From Carpediemonas membranifera (taxonomy: Eukaryota > Fornicata), in contig JAHDYR010000011.1 in assembly GCA_019828565.1 (NCBI GenBank), forward strand, positions 186,001-250,000: 64,000 nt of DNA, written 5' to 3'. The first letter of the stretch is position 1; every line of letters starts with the position of its first letter. Shown here piece after piece: positions 19,573-30,201 of this stretch. The translations under genes were made by a program, and so were the position numbers. The notes below the pieces were generated by a model. That model had not been told where the DNA came from, did not search any database, and was given only the letters and a program-made list of their open reading frames with translations.

Positions 19573-22500
19573 ATGGTGTGGGAGGAACAGGATGAAGCTG
19601 AGTTCATGCAGCTGATCCAGAACGTTGGTACATGGGCTCTCGTTACAAAAGGACGCCCCAAGCGCGAGCGCAACCTCGATTCCGATACCTCCGACGAAGA
19701 GACCGAAGTAGACGAACCCTCCGAGTATGAGGACGAGATCGAAGAGAAAACATACGTTATCGGCTCCGAAGCCAACCGTTCGTGCCCCCATCTTCCCTCA
19801 CACAGTGTACATCCGCTCTCTCGAAGCCGTCCTCCAGGCCGACGACATAAGAACTCGTGATGCCACTGTGGTCATGTCCAAGCTCGACACGGTGTCCAAC
19901 GATCTCATCCCGGCCTTCATGGTGGCACCCATCCAAGTAGGCCTGGAAGAGCCTGATGAGCGCCGTGAAGCTCTCCTCGCCGACTTCCGTCTTTCGATCC
20001 TCAGACTCATATTCATGGCCACCGAGCCCATCTCCACAGACTCGGAGGTCCTTGCCCGCTACACTGTCATGAAGCCATTTGTCCATGCAGTCATTGATAA
20101 CAACTTTCTTCAGGAGCTCACGATGTTCGTGATGACAAACATGGCAACAGTCAGCCGGATGTGGGGCCAGGGTGACGTCGACGACCGTCTTGCCAATGAG
20201 CGAAAGATCACCAACTGTCTGGCTGCCGCGGAGCTCGGGTTTTCTCTCCTGAGCAACATTTTCAGCATCACATCCTCACCAGTACAGCTAGACCAGTCGC
20301 TGGCCGACTACCATGCTAGCCTGGTCGACATCCTCTCTAGCCGCCGCTTTACCAACCTCCTCCAAGTAGTCTCCAACGAATGCGGCCCAGGCAAACCATT
20401 CGAGAGCCTCCGCTTCCAGGCACTCGAGCTGTGGAGCCTGATGATGGCCCCTTATGATCCGGTCGCATGTGTGGAGGCCAAGTACCCCACCCCCGCCAAG
20501 CCGAAGCCCAAGCTCGCCTCTGGTCTTGTTGGTCTCAAGTTCGGCAAGGGCGCTGGCATCGGAAGCCTGCCTGGAAGCCTGGCTAGCCTAGGCTACGCTG
20601 GCCGCAAGAAACCATCCCGCAGCAGCAACTTCTCGCGGCAAATGGTGGTTACGAACAGCGCGGGTCAGCGCCATATGGCCTATGGCTTCACGATCGGCGC
20701 CAACAATAAGCTGGAGACGAGGAAACAGCCTACCAAGCCCAAGATATTGCCCAAGCTCTCGGGTCGGGTCAAAGCTCCGGTCCACACTCACCGGGTGACC
20801 CAGGGCGCACGAACAATCGCCCAACTCACTGAGCAGTTTATAGCACAGGGTACGGAGATCGTCAACTACTCGTACGAGGCGCTGAACAAGGCCACATCGG
20901 GCCAGGAGCAGGACTACATGGCACTGGGCCGGCTTTGTCGGTTTGTAGCAGGATACGTCGCTGAGAGCGAGAGCCGGCGCGCGAGAGTGAGGCCGGACGA
21001 CCCTGCCGCTGAGGCGTTTGGTACTGATATACAAAAGGTCGCACCGCTTCTGAACTCGGCGCTTATCACTCTCTTCGTGCGTCGGGCAGTGGAGTACCGC
21101 ACCTACAAGCAGGACAGCCGTCTACATACAATGATTGACGCCATCTCCGCGGTAATCCTGCTCGCTGCCGAGTCACTGAAGTCACCCGTTGAAGAGGACA
21201 AGGACATTGGTATGGTTCTCATCAGCGAGCTCTCGTACACCCATGATGTTGTCCAGGGGGTCCGGGAAGAACTCTGGCACTGGACACCGGCTAGAGGCGT
21301 AGACCTGTTACAGTCGGTTGTCGCGTGTACCGCAGTTTACTTTGATACGATTGCTCCGTTGGTGGAGGAGCAGAAGCTCACGATTCGGTCGAAGAAGAAG
21401 CAGAATATCGTCGCGATGACCACTGCTGAGCAGAGGCAGAGAGCAGAAGACTTGGCCTTCGAGCTGGCCCAGGCGGCAAGGCAGGAGGCGAAGGAGGCGC
21501 GAGAGAGGGAGCTCGAGGACAGAAGAAGAGAGCTTGCCGAGCAGATCAAGGACCAGGCGCCCAAGGAGGCCAAGGAGGAGGGCGAGGGCGCTAAGGAGGA
21601 GGAGGAGACCAAGGGTTCCTCTGCCCCTGAGGCCAACATCAACGCCAAGCCCGACCCGGAGGCCAAGCCCGACACTACTGACCTCCCCACAGCCGCGAAG
21701 CACCTCATTGAAGTGAACGATGACCTCCTCAACCCCAAGGCGGACCCTCTGGCCGAGCTGGAGGCCGACGAGGAGCTCGACATGAACGACATTGAGATGC
21801 TCCGCGACGAGTTCGAGGACGACATCATGGAACGTGACATGTATGACAAAGTCGCAGAGCTTCAGGACGTTATCCGTAGTATTCTTCACCCGGCCGTCAT
21901 TGCCAATGTTGTCTTTTGTCTCACAGGCTATGAGACGCAGGATAAGGTGTTCAACGGCCGAGTTGTGCGACTCATTGAGCTTATCGCGAAGGAGAGGTCG
22001 GCCATGCTGTTCCAACTCACAATCCTCCATGCGCTGGGCCGTATTGCCTCTCGACCCAAGGCTGAGCTCCTCAAGCACGGACTGAACCGCCTGCCAGACG
22101 TAGTCAAGACGCTTGGTGCCAAGCTTGCTGAGTGTTTGAAGGCCGATCCCGGCCTGTTCCTCACTGTGCTCACACCGATCAACGTGGTCACCGCTGAGGT
22201 CATCCTAGGCCTCAGAGAGGCTGCGGCTGGGGCCAGAGGCGATGGTGCTGAAGACGTCATCGCACCCACCGGTGTTGACTTCCTCGCCGAGTTCAACGAT
22301 GATGACCTGATCGACAGAGAAGCGCTTGTCAACGCCAACCCCGAGGTCGAAGCCAAGATGAAGGGCATCGACGGCCAGCCCGTCGTCTTCACTGACGACT
22401 TTGACTCGAAGTTGAGGGCAAGATTTGACGAGCTCCTAGTTGTCGGAGATGACCATCAGGCAGCAAGGCTGATGATGCTCGACTTTGAAGACTATACGGA

Positions 22501-23473
22501 GTGGCAGATTCAGCGCAGGATATTCCAACTTGGGCTATCCAAGCCGACTCCAGCCCAAGCCCAGGAATATGGCGTGATCGCATCCACCCGTCGGCCCGCT
22601 GTCTCGAGGACCCTGGCTATGACCTCAAGAGTTGGCCGTGAAGCTCTCAATCCAGCCCAGCTCACCTCCTTGAGGTCCGCCTGGAGTGGGCTTGCTGTTC
22701 GTATTCCATACACTGGTAATGACGCTGTGGACGACACTCCCATGCGCGGCTTCCCCATCGAGCTCTTCTTTGAGTGGGTCAAAGCTGCCTGTCCGTTTAC
22801 CGACTCTGCCAACGACATCCACGCCGCCATGGTGAGGAACGGGATCATCAACGCATCCCATCCGTACAAGAAGGCTGGTGTAATCGGCGACGCCCCCCGC
22901 GACCCTGTGCTCGTCCAGCAACAGAAGGAGCGGGTGAAGCAGCGCTACGAAGAGCTCAAGACCGACCCGCTTGACACAGATCTGGACGTGGTCTTCTCCT
23001 TGTTCGAGGAGTTCAGCATGCTCAGACCCAGCGATATCCGCGGCGCTGTCCACAAGAAATCGTTCCCCAAGTCTAAGGCCTCTCTCGCTGATGCTGAGAA
23101 GAACAAGGCGGCTAAGAAGTCCAAGGATCGCGAGTTGAAGTGGCAGCTAAAGTCCGTCGTACCCAATCGTCACCCCATTGCAGAGCGGATGATAGCTGAT
23201 CTCATACACACCCTGCCCTCCGTGGAAGCGTTCTTTGACGATCTCGACGCAGATCGCGAGGAGGCTGAGCCTATAGACCCAGCAGAATCGATGAGATTCG
23301 ACGATGATTTGCTGGATGACTTCGGGAATGCGCCGCCTGAGTTTGATGAGATCGAGGAGGATCTGGATGAGAGGCTTGAAGACTTTGTGAGCCCAGCAAG
23401 ACCGAGACCGGCGCCGGCGCTGGAGAGCAAGCGACGGACGCTCATTGACGATAGTGATGACGATAGCGACTGA
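19573..23473 (+). CDS. TIMELESS: Timeless/Tof1 fork-protection protein
   Basis: Partner of Tipin/Csm3 that stabilises stalled replication forks. Exons 19573-19777 and 19806-23473 give about 1290 residues. The Timeless N-domain pattern is present: RSLEAVLQADD, then RDATVVMSKLDTVSNDLIPA, and an alpha-helical repeat array. Next come SRSSNFSRQMVVTNSAGQ (the position of the family's R.SRFG..) and a second helical half ending near VVRLIELIAKERSAMLFQLTIL. An E/K-rich acidic insert lies at about residues 610-700, and another acidic tail ends the protein. Exon 1 is acidic and gives YVIGSEAN-LYIRSLEA after a 28-bp intron. The ATG at 19573 is the first plausible start; 19606 is an alternative, and an earlier exon cannot be excluded. 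Confidence 0.78.
19778..19805 (+). other. Intron in Timeless (28 bp)
   Basis: Donor GTTCGT, acceptor CTCACACAG, phase 1. It joins the acidic N-terminal exon to the frame carrying the Timeless domain. Confidence 0.7.
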
Positions 23474-23549
23474 TAATACATATGGTTACGTAAACAGAAG
23501 CGCATGGTCGACCTCGAGTCGTCGAGTGAGTCTCGATTTGAAAGATTTA

Positions 23550-23557
23550 GCAGTTTA
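23550..23557 (+). promoter_or_regulatory. GCAGTTTA promoter motif
   Basis: Perfect octamer, 28 bp before the PAN3 start codon. Just upstream is a cluster of GTCGAC/GAGTC sequences. Confidence 0.5.
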
Positions 23558-23585
23558 AGGGTTTGCTCGCGCGCGAAACGGCCGA

Positions 23586-24974
23586 ATGAACGATCAGCAA
23601 GAACGTAAGACCACTCCATCTTTTGTTCCTTCATTCAAGCCCGATAAGGCGATTCTAGCCTCGATGGATAATAGCGCGAAAGCAACAAAGAAGACTGTTG
23701 CTTCGAAATCCTTTGTTCCGACGCCTACGACGCTAGAGGATCAAGCTCCGCCCTCTATCCCCTTTCTCGGCCAATTTGATGTTACTCCCACCTCTGTTTT
23801 CCACTCCAGCGAGGGAACGACGCCTTCCTTCTACTCGGCAACCACAGTCCCGGGCTCTCGACTGTTCATGAGCCCCACGCTCTATGACAGCCTCATAGCA
23901 CGCAAGACCATCCCTATGCAGGTTTCCCCAGATCCTACCGTTCCAAACCACATATGCGGCTACCATACGATCGGGCTCCTCGAAGGGCCATCGGAGGCTC
24001 CATCCGCGGTTTGGGGTCGCTCCACTGTGCGGTACAGAGGCGTTTCACACGATACGAGTGAGGCCCACTGTCTTATCCGCATCGACGGCGTCTCTACGCT
24101 GTCTTCAGACTCACTGGCCACTGCCAAGACCCTCAACCACCCAGGCATCGTCGCCCTCCGCAACGCAGTAGTCACCAAAGAGTTCCTGGGCCGCAGCACC
24201 TCCCTCCTGATCGCCACGGACCTCTATCCGAACAGCGTTACCCTGCGTGCTGCCCACACGAACAACCCCCCGCCAGACGACGTCCTCGTTGCCTACGTGG
24301 TCCAGCTTGTAGACGCCGTGCGGTATCTCATGACTGTCCGCCGCCATCCTGTTGTTGTAGACCCCTCGAAGATCCTCCTCGTCGGAGTCAATAGAGTCAA
24401 GCTCAACTCGGTTGGTGTTCCCGACATAATTTCGGCTAGACCGCGAGCACAGGTGTGTGACGAGACCGGCTTGACCAATACTATCATCTTCCTCGCTACT
24501 GGAGGGTCCAGACAGCCTCAGAGGCCGCTGCCACTCCCTGTAGCAAACGTGGTGTCTGCCCTACGCAGCGGGGCGGGTATTGACAGGGTTCAGGCCCTGC
24601 TCCAGGCCGGATTTAGCACCGTCATGACTGGGGCCCTTTCCTATGCAGACCACCTCGAGGACGCCCTTTCCAAGAGCATGTTTAGCGGCCAACTCATGGA
24701 TTTACTCGCGAAGCTCTCGTACGTCGTAGTAACGAGGACAGGGCCTGTGGGCGATGTCCACATTCTCACACTGTTCCACTCGTCCCTCTTCGGTGCTGTC
24801 GATGGCGTGTCGATGCTGAGCGTGGCACGGGCGTTAGCAATGCTGGGGGCGGGTAACCCTGAGTATGTCGGGTTGCGGGCACAGAACGATGATGCGGTGG
24901 TGGTGGTGAGCTACGCGGAGCTTCTCATGATGCTTGACCGCTGCTGGCTGGAGACATCCACACTTAAAAGCTAG
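23586..24974 (+). CDS. PAN3: PAN3, regulatory pseudokinase of the PAN2-PAN3 deadenylase
   Basis: 462 residues. PAN3 recruits the PAN2 exonuclease to poly(A)-binding protein for the first phase of mRNA deadenylation. The N-terminal third is disordered and S/T/P-rich. Then comes the PAN3 lead-in (LFMSPTLYDSLIARKTIPMQ and HICGYHTIGLLEG), followed by a kinase-like fold with a degraded glycine loop (WGRSTVRYRGVS). LNHPGIVALRNAVVTKEF follows, where PAN3 proteins have the equivalent H.NVV.L..AF segment. The HRD and DFG motifs are missing, as expected for this pseudokinase. The C-terminal knob domain contains FSGQLMDLLAKLSYVVV. The start is the first ATG after the promoter motif. Confidence 0.75.
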   Translation: MNDQQERKTTPSFVPSFKPDKAILASMDNSAKATKKTVASKSFVPTPTTLEDQAPPSIPFLGQFDVTPTSVFHSSEGTTPSFYSATTVPGSRLFMSPTLYDSLIARKTIPMQVSPDPTVPNHICGYHTIGLLEGPSEAPSAVWGRSTVRYRGVSHDTSEAHCLIRIDGVSTLSSDSLATAKTLNHPGIVALRNAVVTKEFLGRSTSLLIATDLYPNSVTLRAAHTNNPPPDDVLVAYVVQLVDAVRYLMTVRRHPVVVDPSKILLVGVNRVKLNSVGVPDIISARPRAQVCDETGLTNTIIFLATGGSRQPQRPLPLPVANVVSALRSGAGIDRVQALLQAGFSTVMTGALSYADHLEDALSKSMFSGQLMDLLAKLSYVVVTRTGPVGDVHILTLFHSSLFGAVDGVSMLSVARALAMLGAGNPEYVGLRAQNDDAVVVVSYAELLMMLDRCWLETSTLKS

Positions 24975-25191
24975 GATCCGTAAAAAAGACGAATATTGTT
25001 GCGGTTGTGTCGATAGAATGCGGTTTTGGTGGTTTGATACTGAACAGCCAGGCGTCGGGCAGAGCTATGGACTTCTGGCCATGCCGCATTACTGCCTATC
25101 CAACGTGGCAGGGTCAAAACAAGCGTGGAATCAAAGATTCGATTCTAATTGGACCCAGCTTGACTCACATTTTCGGAAGACTGACGCCAGC

Positions 25192-26511
25192 ATGAGATCA
25201 GGCGTAGTTCTGCTTCTTATCGTGCTTCTATGCTATAAGGTGAATGCAAATCATTCTTATCCGGCGAAGTGGCGAGAAAGGCTCTGTCCTGTTGAGTATT
25301 CGCCTCTCCCTCGTCTTCACAGCACCAATCTCCCCGAACTCGTGCGGACGAACATGAAAAACGTGCTCAACATAGCAAAGAACCACACTGAGGACTGCTC
25401 GCTCTTCGTCTTCCCGGAATACGCCTTCACCGGCGTCGATATGACAGAGGCTGATCTCGTTCTTATTTCCCTGGACCTCAGTGACCCTGAGATGCCTCCA
25501 GAGCCTGTACAAGAGTTCCTAGACTTCGCTGCTATGGAGCGGAAGGTTCTCATCTTTAACATCGTCGAGAGGAGCGGCCCCCATTTCTATAACACTGTCC
25601 TCGTCGTCGACGACACGGGCCAGATTGTAGACAAGTACCGCAAGAAGCACCTCTACTGGGAAGCACGCATGACCTCTGGCGGCGAAACCACCCGCTGCGT
25701 GGACGTCTACATCGACTACCCCGGAGGCTTTGAGATTATTTCCGTCGTCCCTTTGGTCTGCTTCGACACCCAGTTCGTACCATTCGATGTGATCGGGTCA
25801 TGCAACTACCCCACTGTTGTCACAGTATCCTCCTGGTGGCCGGACTTCGCGCCACTGATATCCATGCCCGCTTGGGGCGGTGCTGTGGCCTCTGCCATCG
25901 AAGCGTCCAAAAACACCTCAGCCCATGATACATTTGTGGTATGGGCAAACGCTAACGCCCATAACCGAATGGAGGACGTCACAGGGAGCGGGGCTTGGGC
26001 GGGGCTGACCCCCCTCCGTCTCACAGCTGGTGTGCTCGAACATGGCGCGGGCATGCTCGCCCCACTGGTTGGAGCATCGGTGGTCGACCCCCAATACGTG
26101 CTGCCTAACCGAGATCTACCAGCAACAGCAAAAATCAAGTTTTTGAAGTCGTCATCGACCACTGTGATTTCCCCTTCATGCAGGATCAGAGTGGGACAAG
26201 TCAGCGGATCCATGATCGCCGTGGAGTTCGTCGGAGACTACAACCACCTGCTCAACGTCTCTCTTTGCGGTGTAATCGAGGCCCACGGCCACGAGGGGTA
26301 CGTCAGTAACCTCGTTATCGAGGGGCGAGGCTGGCCCAACGGCACTACGTATCCTATTGTGTACAATGCCGCTGACCGAGACTGTGGGCCACCGCCGCAA
26401 TTTACGATGGTTGAGCATGGCACGGGTGCTGATATCATGGTGCAGGATGTGACGGCAGGGGCGGTGCTGTGGCATAGGCCAACGAATGGGACGGAGCCAC
26501 CCCATTGGTAG
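25192..26511 (+). CDS. Secreted carbon-nitrogen hydrolase, biotinidase/vanin type
   Basis: 439 residues with a clear signal peptide (MRSGVVLLLIVLLCYKVNA). The nitrilase-superfamily triad is visible: Glu in VFPEYAFTG (about residue 82), Lys in YRKKHLYWE (about 150) and Cys in VVPLVCFDTQF (about 190). The order and the long C-terminal extension are those of vanin pantetheinases and biotinidases, which cleave pantetheine or biotinyl amides. Substrate cannot be told from sequence. Several N-x-S/T sites (NHS, NHT, NTS, NVS, NGT) fit a secreted or surface glycoprotein. I start at 25192 because the signal peptide begins there; the frame is open further upstream to 24934 and overlaps PAN3, which I reject. 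Confidence 0.85.
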   Translation: MRSGVVLLLIVLLCYKVNANHSYPAKWRERLCPVEYSPLPRLHSTNLPELVRTNMKNVLNIAKNHTEDCSLFVFPEYAFTGVDMTEADLVLISLDLSDPEMPPEPVQEFLDFAAMERKVLIFNIVERSGPHFYNTVLVVDDTGQIVDKYRKKHLYWEARMTSGGETTRCVDVYIDYPGGFEIISVVPLVCFDTQFVPFDVIGSCNYPTVVTVSSWWPDFAPLISMPAWGGAVASAIEASKNTSAHDTFVVWANANAHNRMEDVTGSGAWAGLTPLRLTAGVLEHGAGMLAPLVGASVVDPQYVLPNRDLPATAKIKFLKSSSTTVISPSCRIRVGQVSGSMIAVEFVGDYNHLLNVSLCGVIEAHGHEGYVSNLVIEGRGWPNGTTYPIVYNAADRDCGPPPQFTMVEHGTGADIMVQDVTAGAVLWHRPTNGTEPPHW

Positions 26512-26696
26512 GGTTTTCTTAATATTATCGTTAAATCATAGGATAACCGGGTTGGGCGATGGTCTTGCTGTACGCGGGCAAGGGAATGTGGGCGGGGTGG
26601 GCAAATCTCGTGGCAGGAATGCTAATCTTCGCGTCGTTTCAAGTCACGAGTCGAATCGACTGCTCGTTGCCAAGCGACGAGTGAGAAGACGAAAAG

Positions 26697-27347
26697 ATGA
26701 GTGAAACAAAGGAAACAGCGAAGGCATGCCGTATTTATCTCATGAGGCATGGAGAGACGAACCTTAACGCAGAGAAGCGTTTCCGAGGCATGACAGATTG
26801 CGATCTGTCCGCACGCGGCTTCGAACAGGCGCGCCTCATGGGTCAAAAGCTCAAACACGTCCACTTTGACTACTGCATATGCTCCCCTCTCATCCGCGCC
26901 GTACATACCGCTGAAACCGTGCTTTCACAGAACGAGGCATCCTCAGTGTCTCCCATCGTTGTCCCAGAGCTTACAAGCATGAAGTATGGTGACTGGGAGG
27001 GCCGCAAGGAGGCAGAGATCGCAGAGAGTGAGCCCGAGCGCTGGGCACAGTTCACCAACGCCATTGAGACGGTCGACTTTCCCGGCGGTGAATCCCTAGC
27101 TAAACTTTGCGCCAGAGCCTCGGCTGCCGTCGCTGAGGCTGTTTCCAAGCACCAGGGGAACATCCTTGTCGTGACACATCAGGTTGTGACCCGCACGCTG
27201 CTCTGTCATTACCTTAACATGCCTGACGCCCGGGGCTACTGGAGAATCGGCCAGGAGACGGCCTGCCTCAACCTGGTGGACGTTACGGACGGCAAGACTG
27301 TTGTGCAGGCAATCAACATCAGTGCTGAGCACGACCCCATCGAGTAA
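26697..27347 (+). CDS. Histidine phosphatase (phosphoglycerate mutase-like)
   Basis: 216 residues. The RHG signature LMRHGETNLNAEKRFRG near residue 15 supplies the phosphorylated His. Further family marks are SPLIRAVHTAE, the acid in the KYGDWEGRKEAEI segment, and the second catalytic His in VVTHQVVTR. This is the cofactor-independent-looking, broad-specificity branch (cobC/TIGAR/PhoE-like) rather than a full-length glycolytic dPGM, which is longer and has a different spacing. Substrate unknown. The short 5' flank has the GAGTCGA..TCGACT sequence seen near other genes. Confidence 0.9.
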   Translation: MSETKETAKACRIYLMRHGETNLNAEKRFRGMTDCDLSARGFEQARLMGQKLKHVHFDYCICSPLIRAVHTAETVLSQNEASSVSPIVVPELTSMKYGDWEGRKEAEIAESEPERWAQFTNAIETVDFPGGESLAKLCARASAAVAEAVSKHQGNILVVTHQVVTRTLLCHYLNMPDARGYWRIGQETACLNLVDVTDGKTVVQAINISAEHDPIE

Positions 27348-27939
27348 AGCTTACCGTCGTTTTTTGTTGAGTGACCGTCGATTGATTGGGTCGACTCTGA
27401 AGCAATGACTTCATGGTATGGCGATAGATGGAACGTTGGCTGGGCTGGGTCTGGCAAGGATAGGCCCCAACTTGAGAATGCGACTCTCCTCACACGTTAT
27501 GTCTGCCCGCCATCAGTCTGGTGGGCAGCCCATGGGGTGGGGTCCTACTTGCCTCAGCCCTGCAGGTCATCGATTTTCAAGCGGGGCACGGTGACCATGA
27601 TGCACAATTCGCCCCTAGGACAACCTCCATCTTCTCAGATTACCAGCAACGGGCATCCTCATTTTATAATAGAGTACTACTACCCAGCCCGCATCAAGGC
27701 CGATCATACGGTACGAAACCAGGAGTAACTGATGCAATCCTTGACGCTGGAGCGCAGCGGCAGCATCTTTACGTAGACGGTGAGGTGGTAGGTGAGGATG
27801 AATGCGTCGGTCCGGGAGCCAACATGGGCGAGATTGTCGGCCTCCCATCACAACCAATAAAGTGATTCAAAACATAAATACCTGCCTGCCTTCTCACTAC
27901 CGAGATAATCTCATGAAAGAGAGAAAATTTACCGCGACC
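27348..27939. other. Gap with no confident gene
   Basis: Overlapping plus-strand frames (27405-27728 and 27521-27865) and minus frames are open, but none has a recognisable pattern. A short spliced plus-strand gene beginning at ATG 27499 (MSARHQSGGQPMG) is conceivable but unsupported. The right part is probably the 3' flank of the IQ-motif gene. Confidence 0.4.
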
Positions 27940-29196
27940 TCACTCCGCAAGGTCCAGCTGCGCCTCTACCTCCTCAATTGTCCAGAGCCCGAGCCCAGGC
28001 ACCTCACCCCGGCCATGGGCCTGCATACGCTGGAAGCAGAGCTCGGTTACTTCGGCAGCAGTCAGGCGACGCTCGTCAATCTCTGTTTCCGAGACATTGG
28101 CCTTGCTGCGGTGGAGCTTCTTCGCCTTGCCGAGGCCAGGACCCAGGCGGCTCTTGTTCAGCGCAGTCTCCTTCTTCTTTGCCTCTGAGTACTCGCGGTC
28201 AAGCTTCTTCTGTCGCGTGTCAATCAAAAATGATTTGATTGCTTCGCCTTCTCTTGCTCTGAATGAAAGCTCGATCAGGTACCTCCTCGCATGGGTCCGG
28301 ACAACATAATTGCGCCACGCGCCTTGTACAACAACAACGTGATGGCGGAATCTCTGCACGGCGGTCGAGATCTGCGCGACCTGACCGAGATCCGACAGGA
28401 ACGATTGAACGACCGCAGTGGCTGCCATTTTTGACTTCACCCGCCGTTTCAAGCCGAACGAGGTGACAGCTGCCGCGAGTACCAGACCTGCTACCTTCTT
28501 TTCCTCCCGGTGCCGCGCTTCGAGCCACTGCCTGGCGTACCGTTGAATTACAATGGCTGCACCGTTCAACTTTTCGTCAAACAGGCGGATGTCGTGGCAA
28601 CGGAGCAGCATAGCCTCAATAACCGAGTGTCTAGCGGTACAAGCCGCGATCCACTGGAGCGATCTTCTCTGCCTGTGTGCTGCAGGGAACCGGGCGGCGA
28701 GAGACCCAACCCGCCCCTCCTTGGCACTCAGGGCGCGCTCACGGCGGGCCTGCTTCTCTGAAAAGAGCTCGTCTCGGCGACGGCGTACTGCTTCAATGTG
28801 TTCGAAATGAGTCCCTCTGCTCGTCCGAAGAAGGGCAGTTTGGCCCAAGACGTCGCCGGCTGAGTGTATATTGTCGCGAATCATGTTGCGCTGCGAGTAC
28901 TTCTCACGTGTCATCTTGTCTCGCTCCGACCTGATGGATTTCACCTTCTCTTCAAGCTCAGAGAGAGCGAGATGGTCATGGCGAAGGTCATTCACGGTCT
29001 GATCGATTAGCTGCTGAATGGAGGTCTTGCCTGGAGCAATTCCTCTGCGAATTTCGGGTTTAAGGATCCTCACGCGTCGTACGGGCTTGTCCTTCGTCTC
29101 TTCTTCCGCAGCAGGTTTTCGTGGCTTGATATCCTGTGGAGTAAGAGTTGTTAGTATTTGGGCATATACAGTATCGAAATTGCTATGTTTTGGCAT
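27940..29196 (-). CDS. IQ-motif coiled-coil protein
   Basis: 418 residues, basic and helical. Two IQ-like calmodulin-binding segments are visible: AAIVIQRYARQWLEARHR (near residue 215) and VVVQGAWRNYVVRTHARR (near 300). They are flanked by a coiled coil (SELEEKVKSIRSERDKMTREK) and a K/R-rich tail. Proteins of this type are common in flagella, where IQ motifs hold calmodulin or centrin, but I cannot assign a named family. Near the N-terminus 36 bp (29134-29169) have every mark of an in-frame intron. If it is removed the protein begins MPKHSNFDTDIKPRKP and is 406 residues long. Confidence 0.75.
   Translation of the reverse strand: MPKHSNFDTVYAQILTTLTPQDIKPRKPAAEEETKDKPVRRVRILKPEIRRGIAPGKTSIQQLIDQTVNDLRHDHLALSELEEKVKSIRSERDKMTREKYSQRNMIRDNIHSAGDVLGQTALLRTSRGTHFEHIEAVRRRRDELFSEKQARRERALSAKEGRVGSLAARFPAAHRQRRSLQWIAACTARHSVIEAMLLRCHDIRLFDEKLNGAAIVIQRYARQWLEARHREEKKVAGLVLAAAVTSFGLKRRVKSKMAATAVVQSFLSDLGQVAQISTAVQRFRHHVVVVQGAWRNYVVRTHARRYLIELSFRAREGEAIKSFLIDTRQKKLDREYSEAKKKETALNKSRLGPGLGKAKKLHRSKANVSETEIDERRLTAAEVTELCFQRMQAHGRGEVPGLGLWTIEEVEAQLDLAE
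29134..29169 (-). other. Candidate in-frame intron (36 bp) in the IQ-motif gene
   Basis: Donor GTATAT, an internal TACTAAC, acceptor CTTACTCCACAG on the minus strand. Its length is a multiple of three and it has no stop, so reading frame cannot prove or disprove it; the splice signals match the other introns. Confidence 0.6.
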
Positions 29197-29345
29197 GCTG
29201 TCTTCTCTTTACTGAGTGTTGCAGCAACAATTTCGGGCGTTTGGAAAAGACGTACATACCACCTACATAATCATGTAACATAACATAACAAGCACCCCTC
29301 CACTCTCATACAGTCACCATAGCATCTCAAGTCTAAATACACCGT

Positions 29346-30201
29346 TTATTCACTGGGAATCTGGGCCAGGAGGGCCTGCGAGATGCTCCGCCACGCCGCA
29401 GCCGTCGCACTATCAGGGTGCTGCTCGAGGAAGACCGCTCCCGTCTCCTCAGCCTCAGCGAGCTCAGGGTCGAGGGGGACGTGGCCGAGGAAGGGGATAG
29501 CCGCCTCTCTGGCGAGGGCCTCGCCGCCGCCCTTGCCAAAGATGTGGGTGACGTGAGAGCAATCAGGGCAGGCGAAGCCGGACATGTTCTCGATGAACCC
29601 GAGAGTTGTGATGTTCATCTTGCGAGCGAAGGAGATCTCCTTGCGGACGTCGAGGGTGGCGACATCTTGGGGCGTCGAAACAAGCACGCAGCCGTCAGGA
29701 CGGGCTGCGGTGAGGCTCTGAACGATGGCGAGGTGCTCATCACTAGTGCCTGGTGGCGTATCGATGATGAGATAGTCGAGTTGACCGAAGTTGGTAAGAG
29801 TCAAGAACTGTGTGATCATCCCAGTCTTACGAGGACCACGCCACACAACAGGGTCGTCCTGGTTGGGAAGGAGGAAGCCAATGGACATGACGGAAAGGTT
29901 ATCGGTGACGGGGACAGGGCTCCAGCCGTCAGCGGACTGAATCACATCGCAGTTCGTCTTGCCAGTCATCGTAGGGAGGCTCGGGCCGCAGACATCGGTA
30001 TCAAGGAGACCAACCTTCATGCCAAGCAGAGAGAGGGAGGTAGCAAGCTGGAGAGCGCAGGTGCTCTTGCCTAGGATAAGAAGATGAAAGTGAGAGGCAA
30101 CAAAGACTCTCGGAAGACATACCAACGCCGCCCTTGCCTGAAAGGACTAGGATTGTGTGTTTCACATTCTTCATACGCTCCTGGACGGTTTGTTCGCTCA
30201 T
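29346..30201 (-). CDS. Nbp35/NUBP1-like Fe-S scaffold ATPase
   Basis: Assembles Fe-S clusters for cytosolic and nuclear proteins. Two exons (30123-30201 and 29346-30070) give 267 residues. The deviant Walker A KGGVGKST is split by the intron (GGVG-KST). DTDVCGPSLP, WRGPRK, DTPPGTSDEH and the cluster-binding CPDC pair (ENMSGFACPDCSHV) follow in order. Sequence around VQERMKNVKHTILVLSGKGG and GWSPVPVTDNLSVMSIGFLL is closest to Nbp35/NUBP1. The four-cysteine N-terminal ferredoxin-like segment of Nbp35 is missing, as in Cfd1/NUBP2: the protein starts MSEQTVQERMKNV. An in-frame Met at 30246 would not add cysteines. An upstream exon cannot be excluded, but none was seen. Confidence 0.9.
30071..30122 (-). 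other. Intron in the Nbp35-like gene (52 bp)
   Basis: Donor GTATGT, acceptor CTTATCCTAG on the minus strand. Removal rebuilds the Walker A motif GGVGKST exactly. Confidence 0.9.

Noticed and set aside
25107-25160. Sequence resembling a T-arm of a tRNA (ATTCGATTC)
   Set aside because: No acceptor stem, D-arm or anticodon arm can be placed at the right distances.
24934-25191. N-terminal extension of the biotinidase/vanin-like protein
   Set aside because: It overlaps the end of PAN3 and would bury the clear signal peptide that begins at 25192.
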